Assembly (NCBI RefSeq): GCF_021134715.1 | Contig: NC_060026.1 | Coordinates: 8,361,001-8,425,000, forward strand | DNA length: 64,000 nucleotides | DNA from: Daphnia pulex | Taxonomy: Eukaryota; Arthropoda; Branchiopoda; Diplostraca; Daphniidae | Direction: 5' to 3' | Shown: piece after piece, positions 45,492 through 57,528 of the stretch | Layout: each line of letters begins with the position of its first letter | Position numbering within the stretch: the stretch's first letter is position 1 | Translations under genes and position numbers: made by a program | Notes under the pieces: model-generated | What the model saw: the letters and a program-made list of their open reading frames with translations, nothing else | The model's database searches: none | What the model was told of the DNA's origin: nothing

Positions 45492-45563
45492 CCGATCTTG
45501 GTGTAGTGGTTATAGCATTGGATTGGTGACTGAAGGTGTGATGGTTCAAACCCACTCAAGGCC
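45492..45563 (+). repeat. tRNA-like SINE head
   Basis: Diverged relative of 44586-44657 in the opposite direction, with the same box A and box B words. Confidence 0.65.
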
Positions 45564-47429
45564 AAAATCAAGAACTTGTCTAATAACAAGTAGAAGATAA
45601 ATAAATATTCCACGATGGACTATATAACCATAAACACAACAACCAGATTTCCATCAAAATTTTAAAAGTAGTAAAACTTTTATTTTACCAATAAAAGTGA
45701 AAAAAGTAAAACAAGTTGAAAAAATATTGTGAGCCAACAAATTTGGGTGCAAAAATATATTGGAAAAATATTTAAAAAAATTATTTTACCAACATCTCAA
45801 TTGTAGGAATATAATATTTTAGCAATATTTGGGAAATATACTCTGCTAGCTGGGCTCAGACGTTTTTCGAGGAACTTGAAGTTAAGATGAGGAATGATGC
45901 AACGCTAAAGACACAAATCAGAAACGTCCTGACCCTGGTGAGGACCAACAAGAGCCTAAAGGCTATTGTCAGAAATGTATTAAAGAGCCTTATGTCTAAA
46001 GAGCTCAGAATGATGTACTTCCCCCGTAAAAAAACTAAAGTTAAACACGTCTTTACTGATATGTAGATGATTTGTTCCTTTGTAATCGGTAAACTTTTAA
46101 AGCAATTCCCTTTTTTCTACCTGTTTTAATCTTTTTTGTTTACTCTTTAATTTAGACATAATTTGGCGTTGGGCCAGCAACACCAGCCAAGAGTTGACAA
46201 ACGACACCATTCTAAAGGAAATGGGATTAGACACTTTCGCTAATGCAGCGGATGAGGACGGTGGGGTCGCTGATAGGAAGAAACTCACTGCCATTAAGAA
46301 AACTGCCATAGACAAGTTTTTAAAGCAAAAAGTACGACGTGGAACGGCAGACGAAGCCGTCAACAACGATTAAACTTAAAAAACACGTAATTTGGAGTTG
46401 TTTGCTCTTTGCTACCACGTTTAATAAACTGTATTGGCAGCTATATCTGTTTTCGTTTCATTAATTAGCCCAATCCCCATTTTTGATCTGTTCCAATGCA
46501 CCGTCTGTTTCAGAAACCTTGCATTGGCTTCAGTTCGTAACCGCACATATATGGTGATTTGGTACAACATTGTTGTTTACATATGATTCTTTATCATGGT
46601 TAAACATTGGCTTCAAATAACGGTCTTTCAAGATGGAGATGAGTCAGGCACAAGATAGAGCCAATATTCCACCGATATTCCACCAAGGTCGTATTGGCCC
46701 AATGCTAAAATTGGACGAATGGTGGACCTGTCTCATATCGATCTTGGAACAACGTTAAATTTGCTTCCAGCACAATATTGGTCCAATGCAGCAATTGTTT
46801 CAGAAATCTCATGTTGGTTGCAGTTCGTAACCGCACATATGTGGTGCATTCGCACAAAGGTACACTTTCTCCTTACAGTAGATTCAGTGAGATGATGCTT
46901 ACGATGCGCGAAATGATGAGAATTCGTCCAGATGTGTAAATAGACAATACGACCGGTTAGTATCGTTGAACTTCCTGGAATTGGAGACAATTAGTTGGGC
47001 TAGATTTATCCCGGCTGTGGACGTCGACCACACCGAGGAGCTACAATCAGAGGCGGCCTGAAAGTAGGATGGGACGGTCCAACGGTTGCGTCTTCTGGCA
47101 TCTGCGGAATTGAGCCTAAACACGGATGTCGTCTGCAAATTCCCAATGGGTAAACGGTGAATGGTCCCGAATCCAGATACTTACAACATTTCCTATTCAA
47201 AAAAATATTCTAAGTCCACTCAAATACAAGTTACAAAGCCTGGACTCTCTACTGAGTCCAAGCCGACAACAAAGACAATTCAACGGGTATTTGACCTGAG
47301 GGGGAGGACTCAAGACTCGGGACAGGAAGGTTCAATGAAGAGACGCTTACTGTTTGAGTGTTTGTGAATGGATCATTGAGCTAACCTGAAATCGGCCAAC
47401 TCAAGATGGTGTTTTGAGCCAGGACTCTT

Positions 47430-47648
47430 TTGTGCTTTCGTGGGGCCTCTAAAGTGAGAAATTCTCCCATGAGACTATTTCCTATAAACTCCGCTTACGC
47501 TTCGGCCTGGGGAGTTTTGTCAGATTGGTGTGTGGGAAGGCGTTCCGATCCCCTGTGCAATGACGTAACTGTGGTAGAAGCCTTTTTAGCCGACCAGGCA
47601 AATTCTAAGGCGTATAGCACGATTGGTGTTTATCGCTGGGCGGACCTC
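47430..47648 (+). mobile_element. tyrosine-recombinase retroelement remnant, B4
   Basis: Same fossil piece as B1; broken. Confidence 0.55.
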
Positions 47649-47698
47649 GATGGGCTGTCGTCGTTCATTTTGTATCAAGAAGTATACCAGAGGTGCAA

Positions 47699-47769
47699 GC
47701 ATGGATAGTTCAGTGCTAGAATACGCGCCCGCCACGCGGGCGGCCCGGGTTCGATTCCCAATCGATGCA
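47699..47769 (+). pseudogene. tRNA-Gly-like copy at the B4/A5 junction
   Basis: Same junction-type form as 33521. Confidence 0.8.
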
Positions 47770-47971
47770 TTTTAATCACCGTTGCCTACGACACATTGGT
47801 AGAATCTACTCTATTGAGTTTATTTTGCTGATATTCTTGCGCAGTACGCGTAAGGACGGTTCTTAGTGGTTAGTGGTGGTTGAAGCAATCTCTTTAAGCG
47901 GACTCTTTTTTGTTTGCGAGATTGGTTTAGATTACTTAATCTTCCTTTGATCATACCAATTGGCGTAAAAC

Positions 47972-48172
47972 CATTTGTAGGACAGAGAGGTACATGTTAT
48001 ATCCATCGCCAGACTCTGTGTTTGTATCGTGGAAACCCAAGATAGTTATCGGTTCAAACTCGTCGTGTTCCAACTGCTGTGGTAATCGACATTCAGACGC
48101 AAATGTTCCCCCTTTTGTAAACTCACTTGGTTCTATGCTCTCCCATTCCAAAAACTGTAGTCCCGTGTAGAT
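47972..48172 (-). other. orphan exon-like copy 28
   Basis: L to M (YNMYLS). Confidence 0.5.
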
Positions 48173-48344
48173 CTAAAGTCACATTTTGATAAAAAGAAAA
48201 AAAAACAGCTGACTAAGATTCAAATTGAATTAGGATACATGTGTGTTGAGATAACAAGATATAGAAACAATGGTGATTAATGTTATTTGAACGTTATATC
48301 CGTTTTAAAAGCCTAAACATACCTTCACAAGAAATATTTTTGCT

Positions 48345-48416
48345 TGATCTCGACGTGATTTGAACACGCAACCTCTTGATCTGGAGTCAGGCGCGCTACC
48401 GTTGCGCCACGAAATC
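48345..48416 (-). tRNA. tRNA-Trp (CCA), anticodon-stem variant
   Basis: One mismatch (3' anticodon strand TCAAG); the DIRS-like element separates it from its partner Gly at 51849. Confidence 0.75.
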
Positions 48417-48522
48417 TTGATTTTCGATGTAATTACTATCGTTATATTTTGGGAACTACGGTGTCTTTTATAAAGGAATAGATTCTGATGGTAAGGTTGA
48501 TTATTTAGTAAAATTCGTTCGA

Positions 48523-48660
48523 CAGAACTGTGTGTGACCTTTTATATTGAGCATATTTATAGCAAACATGACTTGAAGTATGGCAACAGTGCCATACAAA
48601 AAAAGATGAAGAGGTGTGGACGAAGCCTATGAGGCACCACACGTCGGTATACTAATCAGA
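48523..48660. repeat. DIRS-like left inverted terminal repeat
   Basis: 138 bp, exact reverse complement of 51449-51586 by eye. Confidence 0.92.
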
Positions 48661-48686
48661 TCTTTTTTTGCTCTTGCATAGCAAGC

Positions 48687-49229
48687 ATGTCTAAACATCG
48701 TAAATCTAGGCGTTCTCGTAAGACGGGTTCGAGTTCGAGTTCCGACTCTGTCTCGTCTGAGAGATCCGCCTCTTCTTCTAATTCTTTTTCAAGTACCTTT
48801 TCAGACATTACTAAGTTTAAACCAAAAAACTTTACGCTTAGCAGACGCAAATCGTTGGTTCTCGCTAATTGGATTGCGAAAGGCATAGGTGAAAGAAACT
48901 TGAAGTCTGCTAGAGAGGCGTACAAGCCTATTGTCAAACGTGGCAAAAAGGCTAGTGTCAGTGCCTCTGATCTTTTCACGAATCCCAAATTGGACGAGAC
49001 ATTCTACGGGGCCCTTAAATCTGCCAAGAATTCGAGTGCAACAATGGCCAATATTGACCAATTGGAGAAAGTGTATCGAAAACAGACAGATTTCATCCTG
49101 GATATGGCCAAACCTCTCTTATTTCTCCTCAACAAGAAAAGAAAGAGAAGCAACAACGACTCCAAGGCCTTGAGATCCCTGTTAATGCTGTGGGTTCACC
49201 TGTTTCGCGAGATCACCCACTCTAGATGA
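48687..49229 (+). CDS. gag-like protein of the DIRS-like element
   Basis: 180 codons from an ATG 27 bp after the inverted repeat. Residues 1-40 are basic then Ser-rich; a KPKNFTLSRRKSLVLANWI stretch and a long helical part with ANIDQLEKVYRKQTDFILDM and KPLLFLL follow. Position and make-up fit the first ORF of DIRS elements; I recognise no enzymatic domain. The assignment rests mainly on the element's structure. Confidence 0.6.
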   Translation: MSKHRKSRRSRKTGSSSSSDSVSSERSASSSNSFSSTFSDITKFKPKNFTLSRRKSLVLANWIAKGIGERNLKSAREAYKPIVKRGKKASVSASDLFTNPKLDETFYGALKSAKNSSATMANIDQLEKVYRKQTDFILDMAKPLLFLLNKKRKRSNNDSKALRSLLMLWVHLFREITHSR

Positions 49230-50230
49230 CTCAACATTCTGACACAGACTCATCCCAATCACATCGGTCTACTTTCCCGCGCAGCAGGAAAACTTCCAGT
49301 TGGAGGCGAGGATCTGTTTGGGACGGATTTTGTCAATGAACTCGTCTCTCAAGTCAAGACCGCCAGTTTGATAATCAGCTCTGTGGCTGGACCATCGACT
49401 TCGGCAACACCGGGGAAATCGAGCCGTTCACATCCTCTATACGGCTCTCCCAACGACAACAACAGTTTCGCCCGGTATGCAAATTATTTTTTAATTTCTT
49501 TTTTCCCTCAGTTATTGGCCGATTGCCAGTTCATTCCGTTATCACATAGGCCCGTCTGACAATGACCTGTGGGTTGTGCCGTTAGATTTTTTGTTTGTCT
49601 ACTATTACAAAAAAAGCTGAATTTTTTGAACTGAAATTAATAACTAAACAGCAAAGGCGAATTTTCCCCTCTTTCAACGTAATATTCCACCAAACGCATC
49701 GATGGATAGCGTCCAGCTGGATATTTGGTCAACAGAGGTGGAGTTTATTAAAAAAAAAAAAAAAAATTAGAAGGGGGGGGGGCAAGTAGTACAGACGAAG
49801 GAGAAGAAAGCTAAGTCGACAAAGGTTACAGTCTAGTCTTTCGAGGCCAAAAGATATACTTGCGTCGAGGGCGTTTCTGAAACTCGTCCAAATATTCACC
49901 TACCCTGCGTTTTGGTTTCTGTTCACAACCGAGGGCGTTTTTGGGTTACCCTTGCCTTTGCCTTGTCACTTGCCTTGGTGTAAAGCGGAATTGGCCGAGA
50001 TGTCAATAACCTTTTGAATGTTTCATCGCTTCTTCTCTCCCTGATTGCATGGCGGAAAACAAGACCGACACCACCGTTATCTACATAAAATCGTTGCACA
50101 TAAGTCCGACTGAAACTTTTTATGTGCTACGAGCGTGAGAAGGAGCTGCAGAACAAAGACGTAGGTCAGCGCCCCTACTCTCTCCTCTACGCTTGCTGTA
50201 AACCCGGGTAACATCTCATCCGCCCGCCAA

Positions 50231-50757
50231 AAACAAGAGATCTCTCCTTGAACTGTCACGGAAGTTGGTCATTCTGCTCTCTCTCTGACCCTCATGCCAA
50301 TATTTAAGAACTTACGAAATCTCTCAAATGTGTTGGAGTCGATTCCGAAATGTCTTTTCCCCTTGCCCAACTGAGTAAGGCTCAACTCTCTGAGCCCCTC
50401 CATCACGTACTGAGCGACTTAATGTTTCTTTTCAATTTGTCCTGTCAAATGCGAAAAAAAAAAAAAAATATATATATTTGCCTACATCAGTCAGATACCC
50501 CCAATCATGGAATCCTTTTTTTGATGTCACAACAATTGCTCCTTCTCTCCCTGAAATGTCTCGGAAGCTGGTATCTCTGCTCTTGACTCCCACACTACTA
50601 GAAACATACGAATCTCTTCAAATTTGTTTGAGTCGATTCCGAAATGTGTTTTACAATTGGCCAAATAAGTAAAACTCAACACTCTAGGCCCCTCCATCGT
50701 GTGTCATTCGGGACCGAGCAACTTTATGTTTCTTTTCAATTTGTTCTGTCAAATGCG
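50231..50757. repeat. internal direct repeats in the DIRS-like element
   Basis: Two diverged ~225-bp copies (50231-50455 and 50535-50757) share GAGTCGATTCCGAAATGT, CCCCTCCATC and TTTCTTTTCAATTTGT. Role unknown. The stretch 49230-50230 shows no recognisable gene and has an A15/G10 low-complexity run near 49750. Confidence 0.75.
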
Positions 50758-51118
50758 TGGAAACACATTTGGATTGTACTGTAGCATTGCGCAATACCAC
50801 CAACTCCGCTTCTCTCTTGCTCAACAACAACAAACTTCGTGATCCCGTTCCCCGTCACTACAATAGGCCACGGGACTAGTTAGCGCTTAGGGTGAATCTT
50901 CACGGCACCAGAGAAAAAGAGTCCGAATTATCCTAGACTTCGGCCATTGGGCCAGACAGTCTATGTTCAAACAGCTTTACCACAGGGAGATGGGCGATGG
51001 ACCATCCAACCTGATCGCCATCCATCTGACATCATCTTGGAATCACAGTCAAACCCTCTGCTGTGTTGTGGTTCTATTTTCGCTCTTTTCCCTATACCTC
51101 GTCAGCTTTTGCTTTGAA

Positions 51119-51224
51119 CACACAGTTCTGTCGAACGAATTTTACTAAATAATTGTAAAATTGTTTGAGCGCTAGCGCTGAACAATTGGGATTATTTACT
51201 AAAATGAAAAGAGAGACAGAACTG
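51119..51224. repeat. DIRS internal complementary region
   Basis: 51119-51155 matches the reverse complement of the left outer end, and 51156-51224 that of the right outer end, joined head to head around GCGCTAGCGC. DIRS elements are thought to use this to circularise. Confidence 0.85.
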
Positions 51225-51448
51225 TCTCTCCCACCCGCCCGCCGCTGCTTTTCATATTTTTAGTAATTAATAATGATCAGACTCGTTTTTGCTTTTGTTA
51301 TTTTTCAGTGGAAATAATAACGATTACAGCCGGGAAAAGGAGACAAGACAAGATCGACAATCTGAGAAATTTAGCAACAAAAAGTAATCATGTTTCCTTT
51401 TCTTGTTGCCTTTCCTCCGTGTTACTTTATATTTCAGTGCTTCTAAAG

Positions 51449-51586
51449 TCTGATTAGTATACCGACGTGTGGTGCCTCATAGGCTTCGTCCACACCTCTT
51501 CATCTTTTTTTGTATGGCACTGTTGCCATACTTCAAGTCATGTTTGCTATAAATATGCTCAATATAAAAGGTCACACACAGTTCTG
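51449..51586. repeat. DIRS-like right inverted terminal repeat
   Basis: Partner of 48523-48660; a further 64 bp to 51650 is unique to this end. Confidence 0.92.
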
Positions 51587-51848
51587 TCTCTCTTTTCATT
51601 TTAGTAAATAATCCCAATTTTTCAGCGCTAGCGCTCGAACAATTTTACAATTATCACACGAACACATTAAGTCTTTTGAAAGAGTCAGTCAGATTAGTCA
51701 GGTTATTTTTTTATATTTCCTTGGATCTTTTGATCGCCACAAGCCTTGATTTCCGTAATGAAAGCTAACAAGCTTAGGCATGATAGTCGGCTACAATAGA
51801 TGGGTTGTCGTCGTGCAATTTGTATCAAGAAATATACGATGGGGGTAA

Positions 51849-51919
51849 GCATCGATGGTTCAGTGGTAGAATGCTCGCCTGCCACGCGGGCGGCCCGGGT
51901 TCGATTCCCGGTCGATGCA
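51849..51919 (+). tRNA. tRNA-Gly (GCC), consensus copy
   Basis: All stems intact; TTTT follows. Confidence 0.93.
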
Positions 51920-52121
51920 TTTTAATCACCATTGCCCAAGACAGATTGGTAGAATCTACTCTATTGAGTTTAGTTTGCTGATATTCTTGCGCAGTACGTA
52001 TAAGGACGGTACTTAGTGGTTAGTGGTGGTTGAAGCAATCTCTTTAAGCGGACTCTTTTTTGTTTGCCAGATTGGTTTAGATTACTTAATCTTCCTTTGA
52101 TCATACCAATTGGCGAAAAAC

Positions 52122-52322
52122 CATTTGTAGGACAGAGAGGTACAAGTTATATCCATCGCCAGACTCTGTGTTTGTATCGTGGAAACCCAAGATAGTTATC
52201 GGTTCAAACTCGTCGTGTTCCAACTGCTGTGGTAATCGACATTCAGACGCAAATGTTCCCCCTTTTGTAAACTCACTTGGTTCTATGCTCTCCCATTCCA
52301 AAAACTGTAGTCCCGTGTAGAT
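52122..52322 (-). other. orphan exon-like copy 29
   Basis: Reference protein sequence. Confidence 0.5.
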
Positions 52323-52495
52323 CTAAAGTTACATTTTGATAAAAAGAAAAAAAAAACAGCTGACTAAGATTCAAATTGAATTAGGATACATGTGTGTTGA
52401 GATAACAAGATATAGAAACAATGGTGATTAATGTTATTTGAACGTTATATCCGTTTTAAAAGCCTGAACATACCTTCACAAGAAATATTTTTGCT

Positions 52496-52567
52496 TGATC
52501 TCAACGTGATTTGAACACGCAACCTCCTGATCTGGAGTCAGGCGCGCTACCGTTGCGCCACGAAATC
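52496..52567 (-). tRNA. tRNA-Trp (CCA), C66T variant
   Basis: C66 to T leaves a G-U pair; otherwise consensus. Confidence 0.88.
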
Positions 52568-52849
52568 TTGATTTTCGATGTAATTACTATCTTTATATTT
52601 TGGTAACTACGGTGTCTTTTATAAAGGAATAGATTCTGATGGTAAGATTGATTATCACACGAACACATTTAGTCTTTTGAAAGAGTCAGTCAGATTAGTC
52701 AGGTTATTTTTTTATATTTCCTTGAATCTTTTGATCGCCACAAGCCTTGATTTCCGTAATGAAAACTAACAAGCTTAGGCATGATAGTCGGCTACAATAG
52801 ATGGGTTGTCGTCGTGCAATTTGTATCAAGAAGTATACGTGAGGGGCAA

Positions 52850-52920
52850 GCATCGATGGTTCAGTGGTAGAATGCTCGCCTGCCTCGCGGGCGGCCCGGG
52901 TTCGATTCCCGGTCGATGCA
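52850..52920 (+). tRNA. tRNA-Gly (GCC), A37T variant
   Basis: Only A37 is changed; all stems pair. Confidence 0.82.
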
Positions 52921-53122
52921 TTTTAATCACCATTGCCCAAGACAGATTGGTAGAATCTACTCTATTGAGTTTAGTTTGCTGATATTCTTGCGCAGTACGT
53001 ATAAGGACGGTACTTAGTGGTTAGTGGTGGTTGAAGCAATCTCTTTAAGCGGACTCTTTTTTGTTTGCCAGATTGGTTTAGATTACTTAATCTTCCTTTG
53101 ATCATACCAATTGGCGAAAAAC

Positions 53123-53323
53123 CATTTGTAGGACAGAGAGGTACAAGTTATATCCATCGCCAGACTCTGTGTTTGTATCGTGGAAACCCAAGATAGTTAT
53201 CGGTTCAAACTCGTCGTGTTCCAACTGCTGTGGTAATCGACATTCAGACGCAAATGTTCCCCCTTTTGTAAACTCACTTGGTTCTATGCTCTCCCATTCC
53301 AAAAACTGTAGTCCCGTGTAGAT
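53123..53323 (-). other. orphan exon-like copy 30
   Basis: Reference protein sequence. Confidence 0.5.
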
Positions 53324-53500
53324 CTAAAGTCACATTTTGATAAAAGGAAAAAAAAACAGCTGACTAAGATTCAAATTGAATTAGGATACATGTGTGTTGA
53401 GATAACAAGATATAGAAACAATGGTGATTAATGTTATTTGAACGTTGTATGCGTTTTAAAAGCCAAAACATACCTTCACAAGAAATAAAATATTTTTGCG

Positions 53501-53572
53501 TGATCTCGACGTGATTTGAACACGCAACCTCCTGATCTGGAGTCAGGCGCGCTACCGTTGCGCCACGAAATC
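53501..53572 (-). tRNA. tRNA-Trp (CCA), consensus copy
   Basis: Consensus body; flank as at 5135. Confidence 0.92.
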
Positions 53573-53854
53573 TTGATTTTCGATGTAATTACTATCTTTA
53601 TATTTTGGTAACTACGGTGTCTTTTATAAAGGAATAGATTCTGATGGTAAGATTGATTATCACACGAACACATTTAGTCTTTTGAAAGAGTCAGTCAGAT
53701 TAGTCAGGTTATTTTTTTATATTTCCTTGAATCTTTTGATCGCCACAAGCCTTGATTTCCGTAATGAAAACTAACAAGCTTAGGCATGATAGTCGGCTAC
53801 AATAGATGGGTTGTCGTCGTGCAATTTGTATCAAGAAGTATACGTGAGGGGCAA

Positions 53855-53925
53855 GCATCGATGGTTCAGTGGTAGAATGCTCGCCTGCCTCGCGGGCGGC
53901 CCGGGTTCGATTCCCGGTCGATGCA
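53855..53925 (+). tRNA. tRNA-Gly (GCC), A37T variant
   Basis: Identical to 52850. Confidence 0.82.
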
Positions 53926-54127
53926 TTTTAATCACCATTGCCCAAGACAGATTGGTAGAATCTACTCTATTGAGTTTAGTTTGCTGATATTCTTGCGCAG
54001 TACGTATAAGGACGGTACTTAGTGGTTAGTGGTGGTTGAAGCAATCTCTTTAAGCGGACTCTTTTTTGTTTGCCAGATTGGTTTAGATTACTTAATCTTC
54101 CTTTGATCATACCAATTGGCGAAAAAC

Positions 54128-54328
54128 CATTTGTAGGACAGAGAGGTACAAGTTATATCCATCGCCAGACTCTGTGTTTGTATCGTGGAAACCCAAGATA
54201 GTTATCGGTTCAAACTCGTCGTGTTCCAACTGCTGTGGTAATCGACATTCAGACGCAAATGTTCCCCCTTTTGTAAACTCACTTGGTTCTATGCTCTCCC
54301 ATTCCAAAAACTGTAGTCCCGTGTAGAT
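54128..54328 (-). other. orphan exon-like copy 31
   Basis: Reference protein sequence. Confidence 0.5.
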
Positions 54329-54501
54329 CTAAAGTCACATTTTGATAAAAAGAAAAAAAAAACAGCTGACTAAGATTCAAATTGAATTAGGATACATGTG
54401 TGTTGAGATAACAAGATATAGAAACAATGGTGATTAATGTTATTTGAACGTTATATCCGTTTTAAAAGCCTAAACATACCTTTACAAGAAATATTTTTGC
54501 T

Positions 54502-54573
54502 TGATCTCGACGCGATTTGAACACGCAACCTCCTGATCTGGAGTCAGGCGCGCTACCGTTGCACCACGGGAAC
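54502..54573 (-). tRNA. tRNA-Trp (CCA), decayed copy at the A5/B5 edge
   Basis: GTTCCCG acceptor as at 41792, linking the A4/B4 and A5/B5 edges. Confidence 0.65.
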
Positions 54574-54816
54574 CTTGATTTTCGATGTAATTACTATCGT
54601 TATATTTTAGGAACTACGGTGTCTTTTATAAGGGAATGAATATCCCAAATATCCCAATCAGCTAAAAGCCAACGAACTGCGTAAAATTTTTCTTCATATT
54701 GGACCAGTAATCTTCAAGGGAATTTTATAAACAGAAAAATAAACCCATTTTTTGTATTAAGAGTTGGAAATTCGTATTCTCTGCTCTAGTATACGTTGTC
54801 TAAAACCTACTCTTAA

Positions 54817-55002
54817 TTGGCTCAAGATTTTTTGCAATATTTTGCTTTTCAATTTGGAGAAATTTATAGCAAGAACCACCTCATTCACAATGTTCATTCA
54901 CTCATTCATTTAGTTGATGACTTGAGATCGATGGCTCACTTAATTAATTTTTTCTCTGCTTTTCCATATGAAACTTTCTGGGGTCACGTGAAGATGCTTT
55001 AA
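54817..55002 (+). pseudogene. transposase C-terminal fragment, B5
   Basis: Majority form. Confidence 0.6.
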
Positions 55003-55928
55003 AAATGCTTTTTAAAATTGGGTTCCGTCTTTTGCAATGATAACAACTAATAAATAATAAATAATAACACTTGTATTTCCCCATATGGATTTCAGAGTTT
55101 GGCGTAATGTTGTATTCAGCTCGTCATTTCATAGATCAATGTCGTACAGAAATGCAGTATTTGCAGAAGGTTGGTTTACCGATGTAACTTAAATTTTGCA
55201 GTGTAATTTTCAAGCTGGGTCCTATGCTAAACCAATGTAGGAATTCAACTACTGCGAATAATCCTCACTTTAATATGTAATGTTGGCAAAATTGCGGCTA
55301 TGATTAGAATTTTTGTATTGGACTGGCAAGTTTGACCAAATGCGGTACCAAACTCTTCATCATTATGTCTGCTTTGGTCTAAGCTGAGAAAATCGGTGTC
55401 AGCGGAATGTTGGTTAACCTATCAGAAACTTGTCCCTATTCTAAACTAATCTTGAAATCCTTTCATTACAAATTATTTGTTGGATACATTGGTTATCTGC
55501 GATGTACAAAACATGAAAATCTCAAAGGTGCATACAGACATTGGGTTGGTAGCGGGGTACTTACATTGGTTGAACCTGACTTTTCAAACGTGGCCCAATT
55601 TGCATATTGGCCTGGCTGTTTAAATCGTAATTCCAATATTTTTCAAGCCGTGACCCCATTTGCATTCATTTAAATAGATTAACCAACGCTAACCTTACCG
55701 AAATGAACATAGGCTTGACATATTGGGCAATATTGCGAGCAATATTGTTTCTTGCCCGTGAATCAGGCACGTCAGTTGATGTTGATTTCCACCATGGCCC
55801 ACCAAGTTATCCGATTTTGCAACAATATTGTGTTTTTGATCCAAACAAGTGAAATGGCTAATTATGCCCCTTCCCAGAAACTAATTTTGTAAAAAACAGA
55901 ACCAAAACGAAACTGCCAAATACTAATT

Positions 55929-57528
55929 ATGCCGAGCCTTCATCATCATCATCGGAGCGTCCGGCAACAAAGAAGTCTAACAAGTAGTGCAAGTTACACC
56001 TGTAGCTCCACGTATTCCCCAAGGTACATTCATTATGGAATTTTGTTATATTTTTCTCTCAATACAGAGTTCATGTTGCCTTGTGTATTTCAGGAAATAA
56101 AGTTAACTCGGAACCGAAAAGTGAAAGAGAGTAACCATAAGGAAAAGGGTGATGGCTCTACAACACAAGCAGGTGATTCTATACGGGTTTTGAAGGTGAT
56201 ATGGTGAAATAGCATACTATTTTTTCTTCATTGCAGAAGCTCTAAAAAACCTAACAACGGCAACATCAAATAAGACTGTAACCAAAGCCCAGAAGTCAAA
56301 AGGTACGATATGTAATAATTTGAATTATGAAACTGTAAGTCCAGATTATAACTTTTTATATTTGTGGTATAGTAACTCCTGCTGAAAAGCCAGAGTCTGA
56401 TTCGTCTGTTCTGTAACAAGCTCACCCTTCTGTCCCTTTAGAAAGAGTTCTGAAAATCTAGATCACAATAGCTCTGAAGAATCTACGTCAGAGGACGAGG
56501 TGAAAGAAAGGAATTCAAATGACTGAAATACGCCTTCAGAACGGGAACTCATCCAGCAAAAGAAGAAGGGGGAGGGGGTGTTTCACGAACAAGATGAAGA
56601 GACCAGAAGATGAAACGGTAACTCAACCGATAGAAGGGGGTGTGGCTCACGTCCAAATGAGAGAAACCAGAGAAATTTTGGTGTAAAACGACGAGGTAAT
56701 ACAGGATGTTATTTCTGTAAGCGATGAAGACATATTGGGTAAGGAAAATGTCTTTATTGGTACACCTAAGTGACAACTACTAAAGATTTCTTTTGTTTAC
56801 TTGTTTGTTGTTGTAGTAATCCAGCAGGCAGAAAAAGCAATGTTGGTACAGGTTGACGTTGCAAAAATGCTTATTGAGATCAAAATGGGAATACAGCAGC
56901 TGACTGACTTGTTCATGACGAGGAGACTTGAAATCGCTACCAACCTGCCTACACCAATTAATGGCTCGCCATGCTCAACTGACTGTGCCGATGAGTTGCC
57001 TGTGACAACTCAGACGTTTTTCGAGGAACTTGAAGTTAAGATGAGGAATGATGCAACGCTAAAGACACAAATCAGAAACGTCCTGACCCTGGTGAGGACC
57101 AACAAGAGCCTAAAGGCTATTGTCAGAAATGTATTAAAGAGCCTTATGTCTAAAGAGCTCAGAATGATGTACTTCCCCCGTAAAAAAAACTAAAGTTAAA
57201 CACGTCTTTACTGATATGTAGATGATTTGTTCCTTTGTAATCGGTAAACTTTTAAAGCAATTCCCTTTTTTCTACCTGTTTTAATCTTTTTTGTTTACTC
57301 TTTAATTTAGACATAATTTGGCGTTGGGCCAGCATCACCAGCCAAGAGTTGACAAACGACACCATTCTAAAGGAAATGGGATTAGACACTTTCGCTAATG
57401 CAGCGGATGAGGACGGTGGGGTCGCTGATAGGAAGAAACTCACTGCCATTAAGAAAACTGCCATAGACAAGTTTTTAAAGCAAAAAGTACGACGTGGAAC
57501 GGCAGACGAAGCCGTCAACAACGATTAA
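55929..57528 (+). pseudogene. DUF4806-type gene, B5
   Basis: DUF4806 exon starts at 56817; an extra A in the A run near 57181 shifts the frame so it ends at 57193, nine residues early. The last exon 57311-57528 is open. Confidence 0.6.

Larger units (their letters stand above)
44283..45854. mobile_element. inverted-repeat DNA element (CCCAGCTAGC ends)
   Basis: Perfect 11-bp terminal inverted repeats CCCAGCTAGCA, flanked by a CT duplication (44281-44282 and 45855-45856; a CTC reading one base over is also possible). No transposase frame is visible, so it is non-autonomous. It contains a large inverted repeat (44304-44568 against 45057-45313), two tRNA-like heads in opposite directions and, from 45314, about 540 bp of AT-rich sequence. 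The superfamily is not assigned. Confidence 0.8.
43201..46373 (+). pseudogene. DUF4806-type gene, B4, split by insertion
   Basis: The DUF4806 exon starts at 44089 and is cut at 44282, just before the FFEELEV helix; it resumes at 45855 and ends at 46066. The last exon 46156-46373 is open and AATAAA follows. Confidence 0.6.
41928..47648. repeat. B block 4, interrupted by an inverted-repeat element
   Basis: Normal part order; 1,574 bp longer than the others owing to the insertion at 44283. 42275-43200 and 46374-47430 hold no recognisable gene. Confidence 0.9.
47649..48504. repeat. A array 5, left part
   Basis: One partial unit up to the DIRS-like insertion; the array resumes at 51651. Confidence 0.93.
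48505..51650 (+). mobile_element. DIRS-like retroelement, short copy
   Basis: Both flanks read TTAT, where intact units have it once. The ends are 138-bp inverted repeats with no difference seen, and an internal complementary region repeats both outer ends; this arrangement is diagnostic for DIRS. A gag-like frame follows the left end. No reverse transcriptase or recombinase is recognisable between 49.3 and 51.1 kb, and 3.1 kb is short for the family, so the coding interior looks deleted while the ends look whole. Insertion appears recent. Confidence 0.88.
51651..54637. repeat. A array 5, right part (about three units)
   Basis: Resumes exactly at the insertion point (ATCACACGAACAC) and runs to B5. 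53.0-54.5 kb closely resembles 4.7-6.1 kb. Confidence 0.94.
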
